A stretch of 64,000 nt of DNA, taken from positions 1-64,000 of the forward strand of contig NZ_JBHSIS010000003.1 of the NCBI RefSeq assembly GCF_042653545.1, read 5' to 3'. Source of the stretch: Actinophytocola glycyrrhizae (GTDB lineage Bacteria > Actinomycetota > Actinomycetes > Mycobacteriales > Pseudonocardiaceae). The stretch's first letter is position 1. The number at the start of each line of letters is the position of its first letter. The notes under the pieces were generated by a model that was given only the letters and a program-made list of their open reading frames with translations, was not told where the DNA came from and made no database searches. A program made the translations under genes and the position numbers. Positions 16,913 through 24,717 of this stretch are shown here, piece after piece.

Positions 16913-17685
16913 TCCGCGTCGGCGTCTCGACCGCGTCGGTGTGGCCGCAGACGGCGACCACCGCCTTCGAGCTGGCCGCCACACTGGGCTACGACGGCGT
17001 CGAGGTGATGGTGTGGGCCGACCCGATCAGCCAGGACCCGGCCGCGTTGCGGCGGCGGTCCCGGCAGTACGGGGTGCCGGTGCTGGCCGTGCACGCGCCG
17101 TGTCTGCTGATCACGCAACGGGTGTGGTCACCGCGGCCTGAGGAACGGTTGCGGCGTTCTGTACAGGCGGCACAGGACCTGGACGCCTCCACCGTGGTGA
17201 TCCATCCGCCGTTCCGGTGGCAGCGGAAGTACGCCGAGGGGTTCGCGGACCTCGTGTGGGAGCTGGAGGAGTCCTCCGGGATCGCGATCGCGGTCGAGAA
17301 CATGTTCCCGGTGCGCAGGTGGGGCGGGCAGGTCTCGGCGTTCGACCCGTCCATCGACCCGACTGACGTGGGGTACCGGAACTACACGCTGGACCTGTCG
17401 CACACGTCGGCCGCCGGTGCGGACGCGGTGGCGCTCCGGGCCCGGATGGGGGCGGGGCTCACGCACGTTCATCTCGCGGACGGCACCGGCGTGCCCCGCG
17501 ACGAGCATCTGGTGCCCGGGCGCGGCACCCAGCCCTGCGCTGAGGTGTGCGAGTCGCTGAGCAGGGACGGGTTCGCCGGGCAGGTGGTGTTGGAGATCAA
17601 CACCCGGCGCGTGCGCACCGCCGCCGAGCGGGCGAAGGATCTGGCCGAGGCGTTGCTCTTCGCTCGGCTGCACCTGGGGCAGTAG
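16909..17685 (+). CDS. Sugar phosphate isomerase/epimerase family TIM-barrel protein
   Basis: A 258-residue AP-endonuclease-2-like TIM barrel: VGVSTASVWPQTATTAFELA, GYDGVEVMVW, VLAVHAPCLL, STVVIHPPF, IAVENMFP, and LTHVHLADGTGVPRDEHLVP with metal-binding His/Glu/Asp positions. It starts with GTG inside the stop of the previous gene (GTGA). Known homologue by position: Rv0498. No substrate is established for this branch. Confidence 0.82.
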   Translation: MIRVGVSTASVWPQTATTAFELAATLGYDGVEVMVWADPISQDPAALRRRSRQYGVPVLAVHAPCLLITQRVWSPRPEERLRRSVQAAQDLDASTVVIHPPFRWQRKYAEGFADLVWELEESSGIAIAVENMFPVRRWGGQVSAFDPSIDPTDVGYRNYTLDLSHTSAAGADAVALRARMGAGLTHVHLADGTGVPRDEHLVPGRGTQPCAEVCESLSRDGFAGQVVLEINTRRVRTAAERAKDLAEALLFARLHLGQ

Positions 17686-17710
17686 GCGCTCGCGCTCCGT
17701 TCGGTGACCT

Positions 17711-17760
17711 GAAGCGCCTTTTGGGACACTCGGCGTCCCGGGAGCGTCTTTTTTGGACAC
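17711..17760 (+). repeat. Two direct copies of a 20-nt word in the intergenic region
   Basis: GAAGCGCCTTTTGGGACAC (17711-17729) and GGAGCGTCTTTTTTGGACAC (17741-17760) are two near-identical direct copies. They carry short T-runs and a CGTCCCGGGA dyad between, so they may terminate the upstream operon. The remaining bases up to 17843 hold the next promoter. Confidence 0.55.
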
Positions 17761-17830
17761 GGCGGCCGCGGTGACCGGCACAACCTCGCCGTCACCAGTC
17801 GGAACCGACCCATGGATGACCGGCGGGCCG

Positions 17831-17836
17831 TAAAGT
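17831..17836 (+). promoter_or_regulatory. -10 element of the proline dehydrogenase gene, leaderless arrangement
   Basis: TAAAGT ends seven bases before the GTG at 17844; no ribosome site is seen. Confidence 0.45.
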
Positions 17837-17843
17837 CCCGCAC

Positions 17844-18770
17844 GTGCACCCGCTTCGTAGCCTGATCCTGGCCGCGGCCGGCAACGACGTGATCCGTCGG
17901 CTGGTCGCGACCGCCCCGGTGAGCCGGGACGTCGTACGTCGATTCGTGGCAGGTGAGACCACCGCCGACGCGATCGAGGTCACCAAGAGCCTCGTGGACA
18001 AGGGGCTGACCGTCACCCTCGACTATCTCGGCGAGGACACCACCGACTCGGGCCTCGCCGAGCAGACCGTGCAGGCCTACCTCGAACTGCTCGACGGGCT
18101 CCGTCGCGACGGGCTCGCCAGGAGTGCCGAGGTGAGCGTGAAGCTCTCGGCTGTCGGGCAGGCGCTCGACGAAGGGCTCGCCATCGAGAACGCCGCCCGC
18201 ATCTGTGCCAGGGCGCAGGAGTGCGGCACGACGGTCACCCTCGACATGGAGGACCACACCACCACCGACTCCACGTTGCGGGTGCTCGCGCAGTTGCGTG
18301 CCTCGTGGCCGTGGGTCGGGGCGGTGGTGCAGGCCTACCTGCGCCGCACCGAGGAGGACTGTTCCCGGCTCGCCACCGAGGGGTCGCGGGTGCGCCTGTG
18401 CAAGGGCGCGTACGCGGAACCGGCGCAGGTCGCGTTCCCCGACCCGCACGACGTGGACCGCAGCTATGTCCGCTGCGCCAACGCGCTCCTGCGTGGTGAG
18501 GGTTTCCCGATGTTCGCCACGCACGACCCCAGCCTGGTCGAGATCGTCGAGGCGCGTGCCGAGGTGCTGGACCGCAAGCCGGGCAGCTTCGAGTTCCAGA
18601 TGCTCTACGGCATCCGCCCGGACGAACAGCTGCGGCTCGCGGGGCTCGGGCACACCGTCCGCGTCTACGTCCCTTACGGCGTGCAGTGGTACGGCTACCT
18701 GATGCGCAGACTCGCGGAGCGGCCCGCGAACACCGCGTTCTTCTTGCGCGCCTTGGTATCCCGCAAGTAG
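17844..18770 (+). CDS. Proline dehydrogenase
   Basis: FAD-dependent enzyme that oxidises proline to pyrroline-5-carboxylate. The 308-residue monofunctional protein has the PRODH barrel with VTLDYLGEDTTD, SVKLSAVGQALDEG, TVTLDMEDHTTTD, VRLCKGAYAEP, FATHDPSLV, and EFQMLYGIRPDEQLRLAGLG, then YVPYGVQWYGYLMRRLAERP carrying the proline-binding Y-x-x-RR. No P5C dehydrogenase partner is nearby, while the proline biosynthetic proC is 2 kb away. Confidence 0.93.
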   Translation: MHPLRSLILAAAGNDVIRRLVATAPVSRDVVRRFVAGETTADAIEVTKSLVDKGLTVTLDYLGEDTTDSGLAEQTVQAYLELLDGLRRDGLARSAEVSVKLSAVGQALDEGLAIENAARICARAQECGTTVTLDMEDHTTTDSTLRVLAQLRASWPWVGAVVQAYLRRTEEDCSRLATEGSRVRLCKGAYAEPAQVAFPDPHDVDRSYVRCANALLRGEGFPMFATHDPSLVEIVEARAEVLDRKPGSFEFQMLYGIRPDEQLRLAGLGHTVRVYVPYGVQWYGYLMRRLAERPANTAFFLRALVSRK

Positions 18771-18828
18771 TCGCGTTTCGGGTACCGCGATCTGATCAAG
18801 CTCCCCCGGACGTGGCAGGGTAATAATC

Positions 18829-19677
18829 ATGAGCAGTCTTGCGGGCCAGGGCGACACGCGCCCGGGACACGGTGGCGCCGGTCCCTTCACGACCGCGTCG
18901 CGCGTGCGGTCCCTGGGTGACGGCACGTTCGCCGCCACCCTCTCGGGCCCGTGGACGATCGGGGGCAAACCACACGGCGGGTTCCTCGTCGCCCTGCTGG
19001 CCCGTGCGGCCGTCGCGGCGGCGGGCAGCGGTTCCCCGGTGGCCGATCCGCTGTCGGTCAGCGCCCAGTTCCTCCGCGCGCCCGAGATGGGGCCGGTGCT
19101 GCTGCGCACGGAGGTGCGCAAGACCGGCCGCCAGGCGACGATCGTGGCCGTGCACCTCGTACAGCGCGGCCAGTCGTGCGTGGAGGGGGTGGTGACCACC
19201 GGCAGGCTGCCGCGTGACCGGGCGGCCTGGTCGGACCTGCCCAACCAGCCCGCCGAGCCGCCGGGCAACGCACTGGACCTGTCGACGCTGCCCATGGCGT
19301 CGGTGTTCCGCCTGACCGAGGGCTGCGACGTCCGCCTCGACCCCAACGGCGCCGGGTTCCTGCACGGCCAGACCAACGACCCGCCGCGCCTGCGGCTGTG
19401 GGCACGGCCGCGCAGCGAACAGGTCGACCCGATGTTCGCGCTGATGGCGGGGGACATCTCGATGCCGGTCACGTTCAACCTCGGCCGCTTCGGCTGGACC
19501 CCGACGGTGCAGCTCACCGCGCTGCTCCGGTCCCGCCCTGCCCCTGGCTGGCTGCGCATCCAGGTCGACTGCCGCGCGGTCCACGGCCCGTGGTTCGACG
19601 CCGACGCGACCGTCGTGGACTCCACCGGCCGCCTCATCTGCCAGGCCCGCCAGCTGGCCCTGTCGGCGAAGGCCTAG
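18829..19677 (+). CDS. Thioesterase-superfamily (TesB/hotdog) protein
   Basis: A 282-residue protein with two hotdog repeats, of the acyl-CoA thioesterase-like type: GPWTIGGKPHGGFLVALLAR (first repeat with the conserved GG), LSVSAQFLRAPEMGPVLLRT, VVTTGRLPRD, and in the second half FALMAGDISMPVTFNLG, WLRIQVDCRAVHGPWFDADA and GRLICQARQLALS. Specific acyl-CoA unknown. Position between proline dehydrogenase and proC matches Rv0499 loosely. Confidence 0.75.
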   Translation: MSSLAGQGDTRPGHGGAGPFTTASRVRSLGDGTFAATLSGPWTIGGKPHGGFLVALLARAAVAAAGSGSPVADPLSVSAQFLRAPEMGPVLLRTEVRKTGRQATIVAVHLVQRGQSCVEGVVTTGRLPRDRAAWSDLPNQPAEPPGNALDLSTLPMASVFRLTEGCDVRLDPNGAGFLHGQTNDPPRLRLWARPRSEQVDPMFALMAGDISMPVTFNLGRFGWTPTVQLTALLRSRPAPGWLRIQVDCRAVHGPWFDADATVVDSTGRLICQARQLALSAKA

Positions 19678-19741
19678 ACGATCGAACCCGCTATCAGGCA
19701 CGACCCCACACCCACGCGGTCGCCCGACGGGGCTGGGCCGA

Positions 19742-20125
19742 TGCCGTGAAAGGCGCGTTCACGGCACAACCGGTGCCGTCAATGGCACATTGACGGCGTT
19801 GAGCGCTGTGAACGGCCCATTGACGGCATCCCGGATGCCGTGAACGCGCCTTTCACAGCACCAAAGCCCGGCCGCTACGCGCCCCGGGCCCGCGAAGCGG
19901 GCCCCAGCCCACGCAACCCTGACGGTGGCGCAAGCCCACCCATAGGGGCTCCCTGCCATCCCGTCGACCTGGCAGGGAGACCCGAACCCAACCGCAGCCG
20001 ACCCTCCCCTCCGCCACCCCCGAGACCTGCCCGTCCGGCGAGGACAAACCCACCACAACGTGAACCGGAGCCACGCGACCAGCACACGAGAACCGACCGC
20101 CCACTCACACCGACTTCACGGAATC
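19742..20125 (-). repeat. Long dispersed intergenic repeat, copy A
   Basis: Fills most of the space between the convergent thioesterase and L12-like genes; I see no gene in 19678-20115. Bases 19742-19870 are a nest of imperfect palindromes (GCCGTGAAAGGCGCGTTCAC, then CCGTCAATGGCACATTGACG, then GCCGTGAACGCGCCTTTCAC). Bases 19945-19967 and 20097-20125 match copy B at 51008-51210 in inverted orientation (23/23 and 28/29 bases). Copy A carries about 125 extra bases between those blocks. Confidence 0.75.
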
Positions 20126-20694
20126 AACCATCTAGAGCGCGGGACACTAGCGCCCCCGCTGGATCCCGTCCACGACGTCCTTGGCGTGCTTGAGGCCCCA
20201 GCCGGTCGCCGCGCCAGCTTCACCGCCCGCACGGTCTCGCCCGCCGCGACCAGCTCACGGGCCCTGGCCATGGTCTCCTCGTCGACCTCGGCGGGCCGCG
20301 GTGCGGGCGGCTCGCCGGCCGACTCCATGGCGTCGACGTAGTCCTTGGCCTCGCGCAGGCCCATGCCGGTCTGCTCGCGCAGCTCCTTGATCGCCTGGAT
20401 CTTCCTGCCGTCCGCGAGCAGGGCGCCCACCCGGTCGGTGACGCGCCTGCGTGGTTGCGGGGTCAGGCCCAGCACGTGCTCCTTCGCCTCGCGCAGGCCC
20501 ATGCCGGTCTCCCGGCGGAGCTCCCTGATCGCCAGGACCGTCTTGCCGTCGGCGACCAGCTCGGCGAGGCGGGCGTCGAGGTCCCCGGACGCCGGGCGGC
20601 GCTCGGCCGGGGTGCGGCGGCGCAGGGCCAGCCAGCCGCTGAAGAGCACGACGGCGGCGGCGACGCCGAGCAGGATCTGCGTACCGGTGGACAT
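20116..20694 (-). CDS. Membrane-anchored protein with ribosomal L7/L12 C-terminal-like repeats, apparent frameshift near the end
   Basis: An N-terminal membrane helix (residues 5-24; ILLGVAAAVVLFSGWLALRR) is followed by three L7/L12 C-terminal-like units: LVADGKTVLAIRELRRETGM then GLREAKEHV; LLADGRKIQAIKELREQTGM then GLREAKDYV; and a third starting LVAAGETVRAVKLAR. As read, the third changes into an unrelated tail and stops at 20116. Adding one C (plus strand) near 20209 restores ATGWGLKHAKDVVDGIQRGR and a TAG at 20147, giving the expected repeat end. So the gene has a one-base deletion or sequencing error in a G run. Function unknown; such proteins are common in actinobacteria. Divergent from proC. 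Confidence 0.75.
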   Translation of the reverse strand: MSTGTQILLGVAAAVVLFSGWLALRRRTPAERRPASGDLDARLAELVADGKTVLAIRELRRETGMGLREAKEHVLGLTPQPRRRVTDRVGALLADGRKIQAIKELREQTGMGLREAKDYVDAMESAGEPPAPRPAEVDEETMARARELVAAGETVRAVKLARRPAGASSTPRTSWTGSSGGASVPRSRWLIP

Positions 20695-20727
20695 ACCGCG
20701 TCACGCTAGCGTGGGACGCTGTCCGCC

Positions 20728-21543
20728 ATGACCAACGCCATCGCGGTGCTCGGCGCCGGCAAGATCGGGGAGGCGCTCCTCTCCGGGCTGCTCACGGGCG
20801 GTCGCCGGGTCGACGACCTCATGTTCACCGAACGCCACCCGGAGCGGGCCGCGGAGCTGACCACCCGGTACGGCTTCCGTGCCGTGGACGTCCCCACCGC
20901 GGCCAGGGCGGCCGACGTCATCGTCGTGGCCGTCAAGCCGCAGGACATCGAGCCGCTGCTGGACGACCTGGCGCCCAACCTCGACAGGGGCACGCTCGTC
21001 GTCTCGCTGTGCGCCGGGCTGCCGACCGCGCTGTACGAGCGCAGGCTGCCCGAGGGGGTGCCGGTGGTGCGGGTCATGCCGAACACGCCGATGGTCGTCG
21101 GCGAGGCCATGTCGGCGATCTCACCCGGCCGCCACGCCACCGGCGACCACCTGTCGATCGTCGAGGAGCTGCTGTCGGTCGTCGGGATGGTCGTGCGGGT
21201 GCCGGAGTCGCAGCAGGACGCCGTGACCGCGTTGTCCGGCTCCGGACCGGCCTACTTCTTCTACCTGGTCGAGGCCATGATCGACGCCGGGATCCTGCTC
21301 GGGCTGCCGCGTGCGGTGGCCGAGAAGCTGATCATCCAGTCCGCGGTCGGCGCCGCCACGATGCTCGCGAAGACCGGGGAGCACCCGGTGACGTTGCGCG
21401 AAGCGGTCACCTCGCCTGCCGGGACGACCATCATGGCCATCCGTGAGCTGGAGAAACACGGGGTCCGGGCCGCGCTGCTCGCGGCCATCGAGGCGGCCAG
21501 GGACCGTTCGCAGGAGCTGGGCCGCCAGCACGAGGACGGGTGA
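20728..21543 (+). CDS. proC: Pyrroline-5-carboxylate reductase
   Basis: Last step of proline synthesis, NADPH-dependent. The 271-residue protein has the Rossmann loop VLGAGKIGEALLSGLL, VVAVKPQDIEPLL, VRVMPNTPMVVGEAMSAIS, the active-site ALSGSGPAYFFYLVEAMIDA, and the C-terminal dimer segment LREAVTSPAGTTIMAIRELE. Neighbours match the mycobacterial Rv0500-Rv0501 order. A -10-like TAGCGT lies at 20707-20712. Confidence 0.96.
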   Translation: MTNAIAVLGAGKIGEALLSGLLTGGRRVDDLMFTERHPERAAELTTRYGFRAVDVPTAARAADVIVVAVKPQDIEPLLDDLAPNLDRGTLVVSLCAGLPTALYERRLPEGVPVVRVMPNTPMVVGEAMSAISPGRHATGDHLSIVEELLSVVGMVVRVPESQQDAVTALSGSGPAYFFYLVEAMIDAGILLGLPRAVAEKLIIQSAVGAATMLAKTGEHPVTLREAVTSPAGTTIMAIRELEKHGVRAALLAAIEAARDRSQELGRQHEDG

Positions 21544-21549
21544 TCTTTT

Positions 21550-21568
21550 GCGGGCGAATATCGCCCGC
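21550..21568 (+). terminator. Hairpin after proC
   Basis: GCGGGCGA (21550-21557) and TCGCCCGC (21561-21568) form a perfect 8-bp stem with a 3-nt ATA loop, six bases after the proC stop. It is preceded by TTTT rather than followed by it; factor-independent ending is plausible, not proven. Confidence 0.5.
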
Positions 21569-21678
21569 GGCATCGCAATCGTCACACCAGTCCCGCTAGT
21601 CTCGGGAGTAGCACGTGCGTGTCGATACCGTCGGTGGGGAAGCCGACGGCGCGACACGTGTCGAAGGACGCGGTGAGC

Positions 21679-21897
21679 ATGCCGGCGAACAAGAAGGACC
21701 CGGAGCCGCCTGGCCTCGCACAGGTGCGGTTCCTCACCGTGGCCGAGGTGGCCACGATGATGCGGGTATCGAAGATGACGGTGTACCGGTTGGTGCACAA
21801 CGGAGAACTGCCCGCGGTGCGGGTGGGCAAATCGTTCCGGGTACCGGAACAGGCAGTGCACGACTACCTGCGAAGTGCGTATTTCGACGCGGGCTAG
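21679..21897 (+). CDS. BldC/excisionase-type helix-turn-helix protein (Rv0500A-like)
   Basis: A 72-residue MerR-like DNA-binding domain without effector domain: FLTVAEVATMMRVSKMTVYR, then LVHNGELPAVRVGKSFRVPE and QAVHDYLRSAYFDAG. Essentially this sequence follows proC in mycobacteria. I take the ATG at 21679; the frame opens to GTG 21619. It is similar in design to the bldC gene at 47874-48089 but differs in the recognition helix (VSKMTVYRLV versus VDPKTVTRWA). Probably a small regulator or architectural protein; targets unknown. Confidence 0.85.
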   Translation: MPANKKDPEPPGLAQVRFLTVAEVATMMRVSKMTVYRLVHNGELPAVRVGKSFRVPEQAVHDYLRSAYFDAG

Positions 21898-22044
21898 GGG
21901 CACCGGTGCCGAGCGTCCCATGACCCCCAGGTAATCTTGACGCTCGTTGCCTGGTGTCATGGGGCGCGTCCGTGGCCGGATCTTGGTCGTGTGGTCGTTG
22001 CCGTTCCAGGTTGTACCGACTACCGACTGAAGCAGAGGTTCCGC

Positions 22045-22146
22045 ATGGGCTCGGTCATCAAGAAGCGCCGCAAGCGCATGTCCAAGAAGAAGCACCGCAA
22101 GCTCCTTCGGAAGACGCGCGTTCAGCGTCGCAAGCTGAAGAAGTAG
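22045..22146 (+). CDS. 30S ribosomal protein bS22 / AURKAIP1-COX24 domain protein, 33 residues
   Basis: The tiny protein reads MGSVIKKRRKRMSKKKHRKL followed by LRKTRVQRRKLKK. More than half of its residues are Lys or Arg. In mycobacteria the homologous protein (Rv0500B) was found bound to the 30S subunit and named bS22. AGCAGAGG at 22031-22038 is an adequate ribosome site for ATG 22045. It lies in the same place, between the BldC-like HTH gene and the epimerase gene. The 147-base leader upstream contains inverted repeats (GAGCGTC..GACGCTC) that could control it. Confidence 0.9.
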   Translation: MGSVIKKRRKRMSKKKHRKLLRKTRVQRRKLKK

Positions 22147-22324
22147 TACGCGGGTGCCGGGGTGGATGCCGCCAAAAGGGTGACATCCACCAATACGGCA
22201 TGTGACCTGCGTTAATTACTCGTTGCCAGCGACAACTCGATCACGATTCGGATGTAAAGTCGCGGTTGGTCCGCCACTGTGCTAGCCGGATCGCTTCCCA
22301 CTCGTGATCGGTCATCGGAGTCGT

Positions 22325-23245
22325 ATGGCGCCCCAAGTCGTCCTTGTCACCGGCGTCGCCGACCAGCTCGGCGGCCGCCTGGCCGCGCGGTTGGCCGAAG
22401 ACCCGGACATCGAACGGGTCCTGGGCGTCGACACGGCGCCACCGGCGGCGAAGCACTCGAAGGAATCGACGCAGGCAGGGCGCGTCGAGTTCGTGCACGC
22501 GGACATCCGCGACCCGAGGATCGCCAAGGTGCTCGGCTCGGCGGGGGTGGACACGGTCGTGCACGCCGCACCGCGTCCCGGTCCGGGGGCCAAGGAACGC
22601 AACGTCATCGGCACGATGCAGCTCATGGCCGCCTGCCAGCGTTCGAGCACGGTGCGCAAGCTCGTCGTCAGGTCGACGGCCGAGGTGTACGGCGGTGGCG
22701 CGAGCGCGCCCGCCGTCTTCACCGAGCAGGACACGCCCCGCAAAGGTGACGCCGCCGAGGTCGAGGGCTACGCCCTGGGGCTCGCACGCAGGCGACCCGA
22801 CGTCGTGCTGACCGTCGTCCGGCTCGCCGAGATCATCGGGCCGCACGTGGACAACGCTCTGACCAGGTACTTCTCGCTGCCTGTCGTGCCGACCGTGCTC
22901 GGGTTCGACGCCCGCGTGCAGTTCGTGCACATCAGTGACGCGCTCGCGGTGTTCGAGCGCGCCGTCGCCAACGACCTGCCCGGGGTGTTCAACGTGGGCG
23001 GGGACGGGGTGCTGATGCTGTCCCAGGCCATCCGCCGCGCCGGCCGTGTCCCGCTGCCGGTGCCGAGGGCCGCCATCGGACCCGCCACCCGGCTCGCCGG
23101 TGGCCGGGCCGACCTGTCGCCGGGCCTGTCCCGGCTGCTCAGCCACGGCCGTGTCATCGACACGACCCGGCTGAAGACGACGTTCGGGTTCACACCGAAG
23201 TGGACCACCACCGCCGCGTTCGACGACTACGTCCGCGGCCGCTGA
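22325..23245 (+). CDS. NAD-dependent epimerase/dehydratase-like protein (Rv0501-type)
   Basis: A 306-residue extended SDR. The Rossmann loop is altered (VTGVADQLGGRLAARL rather than TGxxGxxG), acid ILGVDTAPPA follows, then VEFVHADIRDP, DTVVHAAPRPGPG, and STAEVYGGG. The catalytic Y-x-x-x-K appears as EGYALGLARRR: the tyrosine is present but no lysine stands at +4, so classic epimerase chemistry is doubtful. It may bind nucleotide without catalysis. ATG 22325 has GGAG close upstream; GTG 22304 is possible. It pairs with the acyltransferase gene 65 bases downstream, as in mycobacteria (Rv0501-Rv0502). Confidence 0.78.
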   Translation: MAPQVVLVTGVADQLGGRLAARLAEDPDIERVLGVDTAPPAAKHSKESTQAGRVEFVHADIRDPRIAKVLGSAGVDTVVHAAPRPGPGAKERNVIGTMQLMAACQRSSTVRKLVVRSTAEVYGGGASAPAVFTEQDTPRKGDAAEVEGYALGLARRRPDVVLTVVRLAEIIGPHVDNALTRYFSLPVVPTVLGFDARVQFVHISDALAVFERAVANDLPGVFNVGGDGVLMLSQAIRRAGRVPLPVPRAAIGPATRLAGGRADLSPGLSRLLSHGRVIDTTRLKTTFGFTPKWTTTAAFDDYVRGR

Positions 23246-23310
23246 GCAGCGGGCAGCCACCGCGCAGCGAAACCACAACCGAACACCATCGCTGAGGGGA
23301 AGCTGAGAAA

Positions 23311-24261
23311 GTGCAGGTCAAGGAAGCCGACGTCATCCCGTTGCGGCCCGCGCCGAGCGACGACGCGCCGACACCACCTGCCCGCGACCTGGCGACCGTC
23401 ACCGAGCTGCGCCCGCGCCGCGCGCCGGAGTCGTTCGCCGACCGGCTCGCCGGGTTCGTGCGCGGTCGGCTGACCGGGGACTACCCGGTCGACGAGTTCG
23501 GCTTCGACCCGCAGCTCACCGACACGGTGGTGCTGCCGCCGCTGCGGATGATCTACGAGAACTGGTTCCGCGTCGAGGTCACCGGCGCGAACAACCTGCC
23601 CGTCGACGGCGGTGCGCTGATCGTCGCGAACCACTCCGGCACGCTGCCGTGGGACGCGGTGATGACCTCGGTCGCCGTCCACGACAACCACCCGCGCGGC
23701 AAGCACCTGCGGATGCTTGGCGCCGACCTGGTGTTCAGGCTGCCGGTGCTCGGCACGCTCGCCCGCCGCACCGGCCAGACCGTCGCGTGCGGCGCGGACG
23801 CGCAGCGGCTGCTGCGGGCCGGTGAGCTGGTCGGCGTGTGGCCGGAGGGCTTCAAGGGCATCGGCAAGCCGTTCAGCGAGCGGTACCGGCTGCAGCGCTT
23901 CGGCCGCGGCGGGTTCGTCGCGACGGCGGCGAAGGCGGGGGTGCCGATCATCCCGTGCTCGATCATGGGCGCGGAGGAGATCCACCCGAAGATCGGTGAC
24001 CTCAAGCCGCTCGCGAAGCTGCTCGGCCTGCCCTACTTCCCGGTCACGCCGTTCTTCCCGCTGCTCGGCCCGCTCGGCGCGATCCCGCTGCCCACCAAGT
24101 GGCGCATCGACTTCGGCGCGCCCGTCCGCACCGACCTCGCGTCCGCCGACGCCGCCGACGACAACGCGTTCGTGCTGGAGATGGCGGCCGAGGTGCGCGA
24201 GACGATCCAGCGGACGCTCGACAGCATGGTCGCCGAACGGGAGTCCGTCTTCCGCGGTTAG
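23311..24261 (+). CDS. Lysophospholipid acyltransferase family protein (Rv0502-like)
   Basis: A 316-residue PlsC-type acyltransferase. The acceptor motif is VANHSGTLPWDAVM, where the histidine and aspartate are six residues apart rather than four; the later motif VGVWPEGFKGIGKPFSERY corresponds to the phosphate-binding EGTRS block, and VPIIPCSIMGAEE to motif IV. The N-terminal 70 residues are hydrophilic. It probably acylates a lipid at the membrane inner face; acceptor unknown. Ends overlapping the convergent gene by four bases. Confidence 0.83.
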   Translation: MQVKEADVIPLRPAPSDDAPTPPARDLATVTELRPRRAPESFADRLAGFVRGRLTGDYPVDEFGFDPQLTDTVVLPPLRMIYENWFRVEVTGANNLPVDGGALIVANHSGTLPWDAVMTSVAVHDNHPRGKHLRMLGADLVFRLPVLGTLARRTGQTVACGADAQRLLRAGELVGVWPEGFKGIGKPFSERYRLQRFGRGGFVATAAKAGVPIIPCSIMGAEEIHPKIGDLKPLAKLLGLPYFPVTPFFPLLGPLGAIPLPTKWRIDFGAPVRTDLASADAADDNAFVLEMAAEVRETIQRTLDSMVAERESVFRG

Positions 24262-24590
24262 GTCTGGCCGTACCGTTCCGCCAGTTCGCGGAGGCGGCGC
24301 ACCGCCGTGGCCGCGTCCTCGGCGCTGACCGGCGCGCCGGGCAGCCTGCTCAGGTTCGCCACCTGCTCGGCGAACGCCAGGTACTCGCGCCGCGCGTGCT
24401 CGCGGCACGGCAGGCAGGTGACGCGTTCCGGGTGCGGCGAGGTCGTCGCGTACGGGACCTGGAGCCCGCACCCGGTGGTGACCTCGGCAGGCGCGTCGGG
24501 CACGGCGCCGAACGTGGCCGCGATCAGGTTGCGGTAGTCGGCGCCCGCCTGCGCCACCCGGGTCTCGACGTGGATGTGCGGGTCGGCCAT
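24258..24590 (-). CDS. Conserved hypothetical protein with a Cys pair
   Basis: Not recognised. The 110-residue soluble protein has GADYRNLIAATFGAVPDAP, then TTGCGLQVPYATTSPHPERV and TCLPCREHARREYLAFAEQV with a C-x-x-C plus an earlier Cys and His that could bind a metal, and a C-terminal helix RRLRELAERYG. It follows the 40-residue membrane gene by four bases and the HAD phosphatase gene before that, so the three form a minus-strand operon. Confidence 0.65.
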   Translation of the reverse strand: MADPHIHVETRVAQAGADYRNLIAATFGAVPDAPAEVTTGCGLQVPYATTSPHPERVTCLPCREHARREYLAFAEQVANLSRLPGAPVSAEDAATAVRRLRELAERYGQT

Positions 24591-24594
24591 GGCG

Positions 24595-24717
24595 TCAGTA
24601 GTCGTCGCGTCCGCGCAGCTGCCTGCGGATCTCCGACTCGATGCCGTGACGGCGACCCATGGCGAACCCGACGCCGAGGCACACCACCGCCACGATCAGC
24701 ACCAGCAACGCGATCAT
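24595..24717 (-). CDS. Small single-helix membrane protein, 40 residues
   Basis: Reads MIALLVLIVAVVCLGVGFAM then GRRHGIESEIRRQLRGRDDY: one membrane helix and a charged cytoplasmic tail. Its ATG overlaps the TGA of the HAD phosphatase gene (ATGA), which is good evidence for translational coupling and for it being a real gene. Four bases separate its stop from the next start. Function unknown. Confidence 0.7.
   Translation of the reverse strand: MIALLVLIVAVVCLGVGFAMGRRHGIESEIRRQLRGRDDY

Noticed and set aside
18821..18827. TAATAAT as leaderless -10 for the thioesterase gene
   Set aside because: It ends one base before the ATG, so transcription would start inside the coding sequence.
17469..19637. 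722-codon minus-strand frame
   Set aside because: Antisense to the isomerase, proline dehydrogenase and thioesterase genes with no recognisable motif.
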